Below are positions 41,862 to 52,051 of a stretch of DNA of 64,000 nucleotides, piece after piece. The notes under the pieces were generated by a model. It made no database searches, had not been told where the DNA came from, and saw only the letters and a program-made list of their open reading frames with translations. Source of the stretch: [Phormidium] sp. LEGE 05292 (GTDB taxonomy: Bacteria > Cyanobacteriota > Cyanobacteriia > Cyanobacteriales > Aerosakkonemataceae); assembly GCF_015207735.1 (NCBI RefSeq), contig NZ_JADEWG010000005.1, positions 33,583 to 97,582 of the forward strand, in the 5' to 3' direction. Each line of letters begins with the position of its first letter. The first letter of the stretch is position 1. The position numbers were made by a program, and so were the translations under genes.

Positions 41862-44663
41862 TTAACCGAGAGCTTTTTGTGCTGCTTGACGCACTGTAGG
41901 ATCGGGGTCTGTATGTGCCATAACAGCGATTTTGCGTTCTGCATAGCGATTGCCTAAATGTTCCAATCCATTAACTGCTGCTAATCGCACGATTTGTTCT
42001 CGATCGTCCAACGCGGTAATCAAAAGTTCGGAAGCACGAGGACATCTTAATCTTGTCAGTACTTCTACGGTGGCGCAGCGGACTTCGTGATTAAAATGAT
42101 GTAACCCTTGTCCAATTGCTTCCACTTGTTTTTCTCCCAAATTAGCTAGAGCGATAATACAAGCTTCGTTGCGTATTGGATTAGTGCTTAATTCTAGCAA
42201 AGCGGCGATCGCTTCTGGGGTAGCTAACAGTGATAATGCCTCAATCGCAGCAAACACAACAGTTACATCAACTTCTGTAGCTGCTATATCCTGTAAAATT
42301 GATTCGACATCTTGACCGCCTCTTTTTCCTAAAGCCTTGACTGCACAGACTCGGCGGAACAAATCTTCCGATCGCAAAGCACTGAGCAAAGGCGGTAAAG
42401 AATTGGGGTGTCCCACTTGTCCCAAAGCGGTTAAAGCTGCTCGTACCAAATCATTGTTAGCATTAGTATCATCGACAATGGGAGCTAGGAATGAAACTAC
42501 TCTTGGCCCGCCAATTTGTCCCAAAGCTTCTACTGCTGCAATTCGCACGATCATACTGGGATCGCGATGCGCGAGATCTGCCAAAATATCGATCGCTTCA
42601 GCGTAACCATTCCAACCGATCGCTCTAGCTGCATAGTAGCGTACCCAAGGGTCTTTATCCCGCAAAGCCTTTAACAGATGGGTATAAGCTAGGGTACAAT
42701 CCATTTGTCCCAAGGCTCTAGCAGCGGCGGCTCTCACTTTCGGAGTTTCCCGTTCTAAAGCGTTAACTAAAGTAGGTAATACGGGGGCGTTTTCCAAATA
42801 GGGAATTAATTCGATCGCGGCTTTTCGCACTTCTTCTGCTGGGTCGTGACAGCGTTCTAAAAGTAGGTTGACACATTCATTAAAGGCAAAATATCCGGCA
42901 ATTTTTACCGCTGATTCGCGCACATAAGCATCAGCATCTTGGAGTAAAGTAATCATGCGGTTGAGCATTTCTGGATGCCCTAAAGAATTTAGTGCTGCTA
43001 CTGCTGCTAAACGCACGGCGCTATCATTATGACCGATTAAACTTAAGAGTGTATCAAAAGCACGGCGATCGCCAATCTGTGCCAAAGAATTAGCAATAAC
43101 TACCATTAATTCTGGTAAAGGTTGATGGGAAAATTCCTGTTCATTAGTTTCTGAATTAGCTCCTGATTGAATTAATAATTGAGTTAATGCAGGTACAGCT
43201 TCCGCATCACCGATTCTTCCTAAAGCGATTACAGCCGCCCTTTGCACTTCTAAATCCTCAGATGACAATTGTTCGATTAGTAAGTTTGTGACTCTTTTGC
43301 CATAGCGCACCAAAGCTTCAATCACAGTTGCCCGCACCATTTCTTCACCTAAAAGTCGAGTTAAAGCACGGGCAGTTTCTGCATTTCCTTCCGATCTACC
43401 TAATAATAGAACGATCGCTCTTAATTCATCTGGTTTAGCATCATTAACATTTGCCAATAAATTATTTATGCCCTGTTTTTTAATTGCAGCAAAAGCTAAA
43501 TCAGCAATGTAATTACCCTCATGATAAGCATTTTCATAGCGGTCATATAATACCCTAATTGCATTAACTAAATTAGATACAGGCGGGTCTGGTTCATTCA
43601 ACAAAGTTGCCACTGGTGGAACTACACTAGCATCGCCCAAAAAAGCTAAGGTATCAACTACTGCCGCGACTAACAATTCATCGTCTAACAAAGGCAAAAG
43701 TTTGGTGGCAATAAAGGCAAGTTTTGGAGAATTGTTTTCATGTGAACTAATATTTCTTAAGGCATCTAAAGCCGGAAATGCCAGGAAAAAATCTCCCCCA
43801 CAAGCAATAGAAACTAAATCTTCTACTGCTTCTATTGCTTGTAAATGTCCTAAAGCATCGATCGCATGATATTGGACATTAGAATTGCTATCTTGCAAGG
43901 CTATTCGTAAAGCCGGAATTGCGCGGCTGTCTTTTTGTTCTCCTAAAGCTAATGCAGCATAAATTCGCAAATCCTCATCTTCACTATTAAGACAGTCAAT
44001 TAAAGCTGGAACAATATCAACTTTGCCATGAGCTAAAACTTGCAATACACCGTTTAAAACACTAGGATTACGGTGTTCTTCTCGTAAACTTCTTAATAGG
44101 GAAGTAGCGAGAGTCGATCCACTAACAGCAGCTAAACCATCAACGGCAGCGCGACGGACTCGCCAACTGGGATCTCCTAATGCTTTAACTAGCATTTGTT
44201 CAGGTTCTGCGATATTAGCTTTTGCCAAACTTTGGACAGCAGCTAAACGCAAATGTTCTTGAGGGCTGTTTAATTGTTCAGCTATGTTTAAGCTGATTTC
44301 CAATTCATCGGTAATATCCTCTATCGTGACTATAGTACCGATAATTTCACCTTTTTGTTTTAAGGGGGCAATAGTTACCTGTTGCTGCATTTTTTGGAAG
44401 TTGCGCGAGGGAACTGCTAGGGCAGATTCAAATAGGTAAGGGTAAATTTTTTGGGGCAGAGTTTCAATTATTCCGTGTTGTAATACCCGCTGAAAATGCC
44501 CAGCAATGCCACTTGCATTAAAGGATGGAATCAGCTCAGATAAAGCCACACCTTTGACCATTTCTTCAGATAATCCGGTGACTGAAGTTAACCAATCATC
44601 CCAAGAAGAAACGACGAGTAAAGTGTCTGTAGTAAAAATGCTAATTTTTGGTTTATTTTTCAT
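41862..44663 (-). CDS. PAS domain fused to HEAT-repeat solenoid, in the che operon
   Basis: A protein of 933 residues. Residues about 10-125 resemble a PAS sensor (SVTGLSEEMVKGVALSELIP, IIGTIVTIEDITDELE). Residues about 135-930 are HEAT/PBS-lyase-like repeats, over 20 units of the type DPSWRVRRAAVDGLAAVS. Such solenoids bind proteins. The gene lies between the MCP gene and cheR, in one minus-strand transcript with small gaps (52-57 bp), so it should take part in the same signal path, perhaps as a ligand-sensing adaptor. This role is inference; no catalytic site is seen. Confidence 0.85.
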   Translation of the reverse strand: MKNKPKISIFTTDTLLVVSSWDDWLTSVTGLSEEMVKGVALSELIPSFNASGIAGHFQRVLQHGIIETLPQKIYPYLFESALAVPSRNFQKMQQQVTIAPLKQKGEIIGTIVTIEDITDELEISLNIAEQLNSPQEHLRLAAVQSLAKANIAEPEQMLVKALGDPSWRVRRAAVDGLAAVSGSTLATSLLRSLREEHRNPSVLNGVLQVLAHGKVDIVPALIDCLNSEDEDLRIYAALALGEQKDSRAIPALRIALQDSNSNVQYHAIDALGHLQAIEAVEDLVSIACGGDFFLAFPALDALRNISSHENNSPKLAFIATKLLPLLDDELLVAAVVDTLAFLGDASVVPPVATLLNEPDPPVSNLVNAIRVLYDRYENAYHEGNYIADLAFAAIKKQGINNLLANVNDAKPDELRAIVLLLGRSEGNAETARALTRLLGEEMVRATVIEALVRYGKRVTNLLIEQLSSEDLEVQRAAVIALGRIGDAEAVPALTQLLIQSGANSETNEQEFSHQPLPELMVVIANSLAQIGDRRAFDTLLSLIGHNDSAVRLAAVAALNSLGHPEMLNRMITLLQDADAYVRESAVKIAGYFAFNECVNLLLERCHDPAEEVRKAAIELIPYLENAPVLPTLVNALERETPKVRAAAARALGQMDCTLAYTHLLKALRDKDPWVRYYAARAIGWNGYAEAIDILADLAHRDPSMIVRIAAVEALGQIGGPRVVSFLAPIVDDTNANNDLVRAALTALGQVGHPNSLPPLLSALRSEDLFRRVCAVKALGKRGGQDVESILQDIAATEVDVTVVFAAIEALSLLATPEAIAALLELSTNPIRNEACIIALANLGEKQVEAIGQGLHHFNHEVRCATVEVLTRLRCPRASELLITALDDREQIVRLAAVNGLEHLGNRYAERKIAVMAHTDPDPTVRQAAQKALG

Positions 44664-44715
44664 TTTTCAAGTCTGTTGTAGTTGGGTTTTGATAGTGGCA
44701 ACGCAGAGGAGAATT

Positions 44716-46806
44716 TCAGATTTTTGATTGACCGTTTGACAAATCCAAAATATATAATTTGAGAATTTGTTGGGTTTCTTTGATTTCTTGCAGATGGCGA
44801 TCGCTCACAGCCCGAATCTGAGCCAAATTCTTCAGAATCATACTAGCAACATTGGAGTGTTCTCGATTGCTGCGGGTAATCATGGCAATCTGTCTAGAAA
44901 TATTTTGCGTCCCGGAAGTCATATCTCTAGTCGCCTTTGTTTGTTCTTTCATTGCTTTAGCTGTTTGCTCAGTTTGGCGGCGAATACTTTCCACTGCGGT
45001 AGTAATTTGAGAAGCAGCACTTGCTTGTTCTGTCATTGCTTTAGTAATTTGAGCAATTAACCGGGCAAGGCGTTCAGTTTCTTGAGAAACTTGCTCGGAA
45101 GCAGTCGATTGTTCGGCTATAGCACGAGATGTGTTTGCCGAAGCACGACGCATTAATTCTATCGCTTGCAAAATTTGTGAGGCACCTTTTGCTTGTTCTG
45201 CGGTAGCTTGACGCAGTTGAACTGCTAAAGAAGTTGTACTTTGTGCAGCTTTAATAATTTCCCTAGCGGCTCTTCCTTGTTCGTTCATGGCATTAGAAAC
45301 TTGCATGGTAATTTTCCGCATTTGCGCCGCAGATTGCACAATATTTTGAGCAGCTTTTGCTTGCTCTTTGGTAGCTTGAACGGCTTCTTTAGCTTGACTC
45401 GCTGTAGTATTAATTGCGTAAACCACAGATTGTCCGGCAGTTAATTGTTCTGCGGAAGCAACAGCAATTTGCCGGACTAATTGAGTGGTTTCTTGGATGC
45501 CGTTCATGATCGTTTTTAATCCTGATACACCTTCTTCTGCTAACTGACCACTTTCTTCGGCAACCCGCATTCCATCATTGGATTTATTTACTGCTTCTTG
45601 GACTACATTTTGCAAAGATTTAATAATTGCGGCGATATCACTAGTGGCTTGCGCCGCACGTTCGGCTAAGTTACGAATTTCTTCGGCAACTACGGCAAAA
45701 CCGCGTCCGGCATCTCCGGCTCTAGCGGCTTCAATTGAGGCATTTAATGATAGTAAATTAGTGCGTTCAGCGATTAAATTAATTGTGTCTACAATGCTGC
45801 TAATTTCATTAGTTTGTTTGCCCATATCCCGAATTACATCAGCACTTTGGGCCATTGAATCCCGGACTTTAATTAATCCTTGAATTGATTTTTGTACGGT
45901 AACGCTGCCAACTTCTGCGTCTTTAGCTACACGGCTAGTAATTTCATCTGCTTGTTTGGTGAGATGGCTGACAGAACGAATCGATCGCTCGAGTTCAGTA
46001 GCACTAGTAGCGGCGTTGATAGCTGCTTCTGTAATTTGGTTAGTATTTTGGGCAACTCCTTGAATACTAACCGCCATTTCTTCAATTGAACCAGAAACTC
46101 CTTCTACTGTGGCAGCTAAATTTTCTGTGGTGGCAGAAACTTGTTCGATTGATGCTGCCATTTCATTAATTGAAGAGGTGCTTTTTTCCGCTGCGTTACT
46201 TAAATCATTGGAATTTTGGGCCACACTTTGAATCGATCGAGTCATTTCTTCTACAGAAGCAGCTGTTTCATTGATTGATGTCACTAAGTTGTCTGTATCT
46301 CTACTCACGCTTTTTCCTGAAGCAGAAATTTCGTTCATCGAAGTACTAACTTGAGTGGCAGAGGTAGCCATTTCCTGAGCAGTTTCGGCAACACTTTTAA
46401 TTGAGCTAGTAGTTTCTTGAATTGAAGTTGCAGTTTGAGTTACAGATGTTGCTAATTCCACAGTGCTAGCTGTCACCTGTTCAATTGATGCTGCCATTTC
46501 ATTTACAGAGGAAACCAGCTGTTCTGCGGAAGTAGCTACTGATTCTGCTTGTGTAGATGTTTCTTTCAGAGATGTCACCATTTCATTGCTACTATTGGTG
46601 ACTTCTTCCATCTGATTTATTTGAGATTCTATACCTTGACTAATTGTGTTTGTACTCTGAACAACTTGGTTGAACTTTTGCAATAGTTGTTCGTTTTGAT
46701 TACGGTTATGATTATTATTTTTAGCAGGTTTTGCTTGATTTTCATAACGTAATTTCATGTCTGATTTATGAGATTTGCCATTCTGACGAGAGGGATTTTT
46801 AGCCAT
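44716..46806 (-). CDS. Soluble methyl-accepting chemotaxis protein
   Basis: A protein of 696 residues without transmembrane helices. After a basic Asn/Lys-rich tail (about 1-40) it is one long coiled coil: repeated heptads with Thr/Ser-rich ATSVxE units (about 45-290), then the highly conserved signalling hairpin ([40 protein letters not shown]; about residues 345-385), and further helices with methylation-like Glu/Gln sites. No PAS, GAF or HAMP domain is seen, so its input is unclear. It may receive signals through the HEAT protein encoded next to it or through clustering. Confidence 0.92.
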   Translation of the reverse strand: MAKNPSRQNGKSHKSDMKLRYENQAKPAKNNNHNRNQNEQLLQKFNQVVQSTNTISQGIESQINQMEEVTNSSNEMVTSLKETSTQAESVATSAEQLVSSVNEMAASIEQVTASTVELATSVTQTATSIQETTSSIKSVAETAQEMATSATQVSTSMNEISASGKSVSRDTDNLVTSINETAASVEEMTRSIQSVAQNSNDLSNAAEKSTSSINEMAASIEQVSATTENLAATVEGVSGSIEEMAVSIQGVAQNTNQITEAAINAATSATELERSIRSVSHLTKQADEITSRVAKDAEVGSVTVQKSIQGLIKVRDSMAQSADVIRDMGKQTNEISSIVDTINLIAERTNLLSLNASIEAARAGDAGRGFAVVAEEIRNLAERAAQATSDIAAIIKSLQNVVQEAVNKSNDGMRVAEESGQLAEEGVSGLKTIMNGIQETTQLVRQIAVASAEQLTAGQSVVYAINTTASQAKEAVQATKEQAKAAQNIVQSAAQMRKITMQVSNAMNEQGRAAREIIKAAQSTTSLAVQLRQATAEQAKGASQILQAIELMRRASANTSRAIAEQSTASEQVSQETERLARLIAQITKAMTEQASAASQITTAVESIRRQTEQTAKAMKEQTKATRDMTSGTQNISRQIAMITRSNREHSNVASMILKNLAQIRAVSDRHLQEIKETQQILKLYILDLSNGQSKI

Positions 46807-46982
46807 TGTTTTTTTCCTGGTATTTAGTAGGTTAACGACTAGATTTTAAGCTTGCATCGCATTTAAATTGTATATTTTTGGCGTTAGGCAAAAACTGTCA
46901 ATCTCTCTCCCTATCCCCCCATCTCCCCATCAGCCTAAATATTAAATTTAAATGCCTAGCAGTTTATGCAGTTACGGTCTTT

Positions 46983-47471
46983 TTAAGAAGAGTGAACTAT
47001 TAATGATGTATCGGTGGTTAAGTTAATTATTTCTTCAGCATTGAGAATCAAAATTAGCCTTTCTCCTAACATAGCAATACCTGCTAAATATTTACCACTT
47101 AATCCAGAAATTGCTTCTGGTGGTGGTAAAATTACATCTTGAGGAATAGAAATAAATTCACGAGCCGAATCAGTAATTAAGCCGACTGTACGATGATTTA
47201 CGTTAATAACTATTAGCCTGGTGCGAACATCGTAAGGAACTTTTTCCCAGCCAAATCTAACTCGTAGATTGATTGCCGGAATTACTTGACCACGAGAAAA
47301 AACTACTCCTTCGACAAAATTTGCTGCATTGGGTACAGGTGTAATTTGTTGTACCATTTCCATTTGTTGAACTACTTGAGAATGTAGACCGTAGGTAGTT
47401 CCTGCTAATTCAAATAGAATAAATGGTAATGAGGAATGATTTTCTGGGGAATGATTGGGGTGTGTTGTCAT
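46983..47471 (-). CDS. cheW: CheW coupling protein
   Basis: A protein of about 162 residues from the ATG at 47471 (MTTHPNHSPENH); a longer frame starts with TTG. The CheW beta-barrel links MCP receptors to the kinase CheA. It contains the family pattern YGLHSQVVQQMEMVQQITPV, GVVFSRGQVIPAINLRVRFG, VGLITDSAREFISI and a closing ILILNAEEII. Gap to cheA is 40 bp. It is a minimal CheW without further domains. Confidence 0.9.
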   Translation of the reverse strand: MTTHPNHSPENHSSLPFILFELAGTTYGLHSQVVQQMEMVQQITPVPNAANFVEGVVFSRGQVIPAINLRVRFGWEKVPYDVRTRLIVINVNHRTVGLITDSAREFISIPQDVILPPPEAISGLSGKYLAGIAMLGERLILILNAEEIINLTTDTSLIVHSS

Positions 47472-47510
47472 AATTTTTTCCAACTTAGCTGTTAATGTAA
47501 TTAATTAAAA

Positions 47511-49676
47511 TCATGCAGTTTTTTCTGAATAATTTTTGATTTTTACTGTTGAATTAGCAATCCGATTTAAGGCTAAGGTGTCAATAATTAGGACTACGCG
47601 CCCGTCACCGAGTTCGGTAGCGCCTGCAATACCGATAACTTGTACTAGTGGGTCTGTCAGTGGTCGCACAACTATTTCTTGTTGTCCTAAAATCTGGTCT
47701 ACGCCGATCGCAACAGCGTTGACACCATTACCAACTACAATTAATTTTAAAGTACTTTGTGCCGCAGGTAATTGGGTATGGGAAGATTTTTGATTAATTT
47801 TTATCTCGCTGTTTGTAGAGAATTGATGACTATTGTTTAGGTTAAATACTGTTGACAATCTAATTAAAGGTAAAACCTGGTGACGATAAGGAATTAGTTC
47901 GTTATTTTCTAAGATGGCGATCGCACTTTCAGGCACTTGGAGCACTTCCCGAACAGCAGATTGAGGAATTGCGAAAGTTTGGTCTTTCACAGAGATAATT
48001 AAAGCATCTGCGATCGCCAAAGTTAAAGGTAATTGAATCCTCAAAGTTGTACCTTTTCCCCTTTGAGAATCAAGAGTTATAAAACCTCCTAATTCATTTA
48101 CAGTATTTTTCACTACTGCCATTCCCACCCCCCGTCCACTAATTAAATCTGCTTGTTCACGGGTAGAAAAACAAGGGGAACACATAAGATCGAGAATCGT
48201 GTTACTATCTACTGTTTGATTTTGAGCAAATGAATCAATTAAGCCTTGTTTTTTTGCCTGATTCATCACTGCTTCAACATCTACACCCCGTCCATCATCG
48301 GCAATTTCAATTACTACCATTTCTCCCACTGTAGCCGCACGCAAACTAATCTTACCTTCGGGAGATTTGCCACAGCTAATTCGCTCATTTGGCAATTCTA
48401 AACCGTGACTAACTGCATTGCGTACCATGTGCATCATCGGGTCTAACATTCGTTCAACAACAAATTTATCTATTTCGGTATTTTGTCCCTCAAACTGCAA
48501 TGAAATTTGCTTTTGACTCTCTTTTGCTAAGTCACGAATTATGAATTGCATTCTGGTAAAAATTTCGCCAATTGGTACTAAACGCACTCGCATTACGCCT
48601 TCACGCAAGTCTCGCAATTGTCGTTCTAAAGCCAGATTTGTCTCCCGCAAAGCGCGTAATTCAGTAGCGTTTAATTTATTTTTTATGTTCTTTAAATTCT
48701 CGGCAAATTTGGCACGAGTAGTAACTAATTCTCCTACCATTCGCATTAATTCATCTAACTTTGTTAAGTCTACCCGCACAACATTAGAGGGGGTAGATCC
48801 AGTAGTGTTAATGAGCGGAGAAATTGGCGTAGGGGAAGATACTGGAGACAAAGAAGCAAGCTGTTCTGGTTTTTCTTCGCTTTTTGTGACTGATTTTTCT
48901 TCACTTCCTGTGACTAAATAGGGTGAATAAGTCAGTCCATCAGCATCCCACCCAGCAAAAGAAGTTTCAGGAACATTTGTTGTCACTACAAAATTGAAAG
49001 AAACTTCTCCATTTTGCCTAACTTTTGGCGAAGCATGAATCAATTTACCAATTACTTGCAGTCGTTCCCGAACTGTGTTGACATTAATGCCGCGATCGGC
49101 TTTTTCTTGTCCGGGTAAAAATTCAAATTGCCAAGCTGTTTCACCCTGTTCTAAGGCTGATTTTAGTTCGGCTTGTTCTTGAATTTTTAATGTTATTGAG
49201 GATATCTGAGTGGCAGAGGAGTTTACTGCTTGATTATTTCCGGTTTTTGTGTTGTTTCCTAAGTTTGTTGGCTCTGGCAATTTTTCTGCAAAAGCATTTG
49301 TTAACTGACTCATTATTGAGCCAAGATCCGGCAAAGGACTTTGGGTACGGTAAGCAGTAATTACCTGCTCTAATATGGTAGTTCCATTAATTAAAGCATC
49401 AATTCCTGGGGCAGTAAGTATTACTTTTTTTTCTCGCAATAGCCGCAAATAACTTTCCATTTCATGAGCAAGTTCTTCCGCTTCTTTTAAGCCAACCATT
49501 CCTGATAACCCTTTGATAGAATGAAAGCTAACAAAGAGTTTGTCGAGAAAAGAATGCTCAATTTGTGGCTGATTAATCTGGGCTTCAATTGCCAGTAAAT
49601 TATCACGAATATTGATTATATGCTCATCACATTCGGCAAAATAATCATCCAGAAAGTTAGCGAAGAAATTATCCAT
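47511..49676 (-). CDS. cheA: CheA chemotaxis histidine kinase
   Basis: A protein of 721 residues. The N-terminal Hpt domain carries the phospho-His52 (SFHSIKGLSGMVG). A middle domain (about 165-265, LKIQEQAELKSALEQGETAWQ) is of the type seen in cyanobacterial CheA and resembles the receiver-binding region. Dimerisation (about 304-365, LDELMRMVGELVTTRAKF) and kinase ATPase domains with N and G boxes (MVRNAVSHGLE, ISGRGVGMAV) follow. A CheW-like domain lies at the end. No receiver domain is fused. It is the second gene of the operon, after cheY. Confidence 0.95.
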   Translation of the reverse strand: MDNFFANFLDDYFAECDEHIINIRDNLLAIEAQINQPQIEHSFLDKLFVSFHSIKGLSGMVGLKEAEELAHEMESYLRLLREKKVILTAPGIDALINGTTILEQVITAYRTQSPLPDLGSIMSQLTNAFAEKLPEPTNLGNNTKTGNNQAVNSSATQISSITLKIQEQAELKSALEQGETAWQFEFLPGQEKADRGINVNTVRERLQVIGKLIHASPKVRQNGEVSFNFVVTTNVPETSFAGWDADGLTYSPYLVTGSEEKSVTKSEEKPEQLASLSPVSSPTPISPLINTTGSTPSNVVRVDLTKLDELMRMVGELVTTRAKFAENLKNIKNKLNATELRALRETNLALERQLRDLREGVMRVRLVPIGEIFTRMQFIIRDLAKESQKQISLQFEGQNTEIDKFVVERMLDPMMHMVRNAVSHGLELPNERISCGKSPEGKISLRAATVGEMVVIEIADDGRGVDVEAVMNQAKKQGLIDSFAQNQTVDSNTILDLMCSPCFSTREQADLISGRGVGMAVVKNTVNELGGFITLDSQRGKGTTLRIQLPLTLAIADALIISVKDQTFAIPQSAVREVLQVPESAIAILENNELIPYRHQVLPLIRLSTVFNLNNSHQFSTNSEIKINQKSSHTQLPAAQSTLKLIVVGNGVNAVAIGVDQILGQQEIVVRPLTDPLVQVIGIAGATELGDGRVVLIIDTLALNRIANSTVKIKNYSEKTA

Positions 49677-49814
49677 TATTGATTGTTTTCCTTCAGCCAG
49701 TAATCAATGAGTGTCTCCTAGTGCAATAAGGCAGAAGGGTTTAATCGGCAATTCTGTTCAGCTTTTACCTTTTTTCAACTGATGGGTTATTTCTGCCGCG
49801 CTGCACTAGTGCGC

Positions 49815-50180
49815 CTAATTTAACAATTCTAGTGCTTGGGCAGCAAAACTTTGCGGTTCAAAAGGCTTGGTCATATATTTTGATGCTCCTGCTTGTAATG
49901 CTTCAGTACGGCTAGTTTCATCGCCTTTAGTTGTTAAAACAATGATGGGAATATGTGAATATGCTTGATGCGATCGCACAAATTTTAAAACATCTAATCC
50001 GTGCATATCCGGCATATTTAAGTCTAAAATCATTAGATTGACTGGCCCTAGAACTAGCCTTTCAATTGCTTCTAAACCATTACTTGCTTCATTAAAAGTT
50101 ACATCTTTTAATTTTTGCAATGATGCCATTACCATCCTTCGCATCGTTGCCGAATCGTCCACAACTAAAATCTGTTTCAT
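49815..50180 (-). CDS. cheY: CheY-type response regulator
   Basis: A single receiver domain of 121 residues from the ATG at 50180, with a good GGAG site; a longer frame starts at 50207. The acidic pocket VVDDSATMR and phospho-acceptor Asp53 (LDLNMPDMHG), Thr in VLTTKGDE and Lys in YMTKPFEP are intact. It has the PatA/PilH-like spacing of cyanobacterial motility CheY proteins. It is the first gene of the operon, so it heads the transcript and should be phosphorylated by CheA. Confidence 0.95.
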   Translation of the reverse strand: MKQILVVDDSATMRRMVMASLQKLKDVTFNEASNGLEAIERLVLGPVNLMILDLNMPDMHGLDVLKFVRSHQAYSHIPIIVLTTKGDETSRTEALQAGASKYMTKPFEPQSFAAQALELLN

Positions 50181-50804
50181 CAGTTTCTCCTTTATAGAGA
50201 ATCGCACAATATAGCGTTAAAAAGTTAAATTTTGCTAAAGTTTACTTTTTCATATTTTCGTCATTGAAATTTTAATCTTTACTTTCTAATTGTAATTAGA
50301 ATTTAGGTATTTTAGAACAATCAATATAGATAATTTAAAACTATTTAGAGCAAATTCCTTACTATAGCTAGCAGAATGTTATAAAAGTTTTAAAAAATTA
50401 ACACTTGCCAATAAAAATGGTAATAAACAAAATTTGAGTTTAGATTAATTGCTGGCTGTTGCTACTTAGCTACTTGATAGCTAGTGCCACACAGCAGAAA
50501 TAACCAATCAGTAAAAAAAAGGTAAAAACCTCAATAGAAAAACCTTCTTTTCTGGGAGACTTCTGTCTTCTTGTACTAGTTTATCCTGAATCAGGAGCAA
50601 AATAAATCCGTAGAAAAACTGATATTTTGAGCAAAACACCTTAACTTTAGATTATATTTATATTTATAATAAAAATTACAATTAGTTGGGGATTCAACCC
50701 CCGACTAATTGAACAGCATAAAATATTTTATTTGCTATCGCTGTTAAACCCAGTTTGGCAGAAGTATTGTTAAACGCATTAATTACCTGCCTCTAGGTAA
50801 CTTT
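50181..50804. other. Intergenic region, about 620 bp, upstream of the che operon
   Basis: AT-rich. It holds the promoter of cheY. An AGTTGGGG...CCCCCGACT hairpin lies about 50682-50706 and could be a terminator or palindromic repeat beyond the gene at 50805. I see no ORF longer than about 40 codons and no known riboswitch motif. Its length is unusual for this window. Confidence 0.5.
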
Positions 50805-51350
50805 TTAAATCAACCGAAAAGAATCAAGAAACCTCTGCAAATTATCAGGTTGAGTTGTCATACCTACAACTATATAAAGTCGTTGTTTTACTAAGTAAAC
50901 TCTACCTTTACCATTAATACCTTCACTCGATGTAAACTCAAATTCTTTACCTGGATGACCATCTAATGAAACAGTTGTTGCGGTGATTAACTTAGCCTTA
51001 GCAGCTTTAGCGAAATCATTAGGTGCATTGTCTAATAATTCGGTAATTTGTTCCTTACTCAACTTTTCAATATCAGGAATATCAGAATAGTGTATTAGGA
51101 AAGCAGAGTCATCAGAAGTTAGGGAGAACGAGTGTTCTGTGGAACCATCTTCATTAGTTTCTGTCTCTTCTTGAGGAGTTCCTGGCATTGAGACAGCGAA
51201 TCTTCCTGGTTCGGAGGAAAATTCATTCCATGATGCTTTTTGAGTTACTAGAATTGGCTGTTTGAATTGTACTAGACTTTCTGCCCGCAGGGGAGTTGAC
51301 AACCAGAGGGGAGTAGCGAGAGTGATGATAACGAGGGTTTTGAGTTTCAT
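50805..51350 (-). CDS. Exported protein of unknown function
   Basis: A protein of 181 residues with a signal peptide (MKLKTLVIITLATPLWLSTP, cleavage after LRAE). The mature part reads as a single compact alpha/beta domain (FAVSMPGTPQEETET, KLITATTVSLDGHPGKEFEF, LYIVVGMTTQPDNLQRFLDS). It resembles cyanobacterial exported proteins with LDGHPGKEF-like motifs of unknown role. It is complete, with no membrane segment in the mature part. Regulation not evident. Confidence 0.75.
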   Translation of the reverse strand: MKLKTLVIITLATPLWLSTPLRAESLVQFKQPILVTQKASWNEFSSEPGRFAVSMPGTPQEETETNEDGSTEHSFSLTSDDSAFLIHYSDIPDIEKLSKEQITELLDNAPNDFAKAAKAKLITATTVSLDGHPGKEFEFTSSEGINGKGRVYLVKQRLYIVVGMTTQPDNLQRFLDSFRLI

Positions 51351-51506
51351 ATTCCAGGTAGCTCCAAGTTTGGTGAATCACCTTGTTTAGAGGATACACT
51401 GGAAGGAGTTTTGGATCTGTATTTTGCTAAATTTTCTCGCATATTAAGTAAAACTGTGGGTACATTTCAGTTTTTAATGGATCGTGGAATGTAATTAAGT
51501 GCTGCC

Positions 51507-52013
51507 ATGTTTAATTCTTTGTTAATAGCGATCGCTTCTAATGATGTAATTGATTGGTTGAAGACTAACCCCAGAGTTCTTCGCCTACTCGATTTGATTT
51601 TGTGGGGTACTAATCACCCAATTTGGGGTTTAATTATATTATTGATTATATTGGCGTTGCTCTGGAATTTATTCAAAGGTTTTAGTTATCTGGTGGGAAT
51701 ACTTGTCAGAGAATTAATGCAAGCACCAATGAAATTATTGCGATTTTCTTGGAGAGTTAGTAGTAAATCTATACAGCAAGTAGGCAATTTAGCCATTAAA
51801 CAATTAACTGGCAAAAAAAATACTGAACTTCCGGCTTTACCTCCCGCCAGTTCTCAACCAGTACAAATAGATAAACAGCAAAGATTGACAGAAATTTCGA
51901 CTAGATTAGAAGAGATTCAAAAAGAGCAGAATGAACTATTACAAGAAGTAGCATCGTTATTGGGAGGAGAGAAAGTCACTGTGGAAGTTACCCAAGATTT
52001 AAGGCAGGTTTAG
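51507..52013 (+). CDS. Membrane protein with C-terminal coiled coil
   Basis: A protein of 168 residues. It has one or two membrane segments (about 28-50, NHPIWGLIILLIILALLWNL; SYLVGILV) and a basic-hydrophobic middle (RFSWRVSSKSIQQ). It ends in a coiled coil (RLTEISTRLEEIQKEQNELL). The same layout of segments and end is found in the next gene, so the two are tandem paralogues. The function is unknown; they may form a membrane scaffold. Confidence 0.7.
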   Translation: MFNSLLIAIASNDVIDWLKTNPRVLRLLDLILWGTNHPIWGLIILLIILALLWNLFKGFSYLVGILVRELMQAPMKLLRFSWRVSSKSIQQVGNLAIKQLTGKKNTELPALPPASSQPVQIDKQQRLTEISTRLEEIQKEQNELLQEVASLLGGEKVTVEVTQDLRQV

Positions 52014-52051
52014 CAAATAAATTTTTGTAGGGAAATGGCAGAGGGTGAAAC

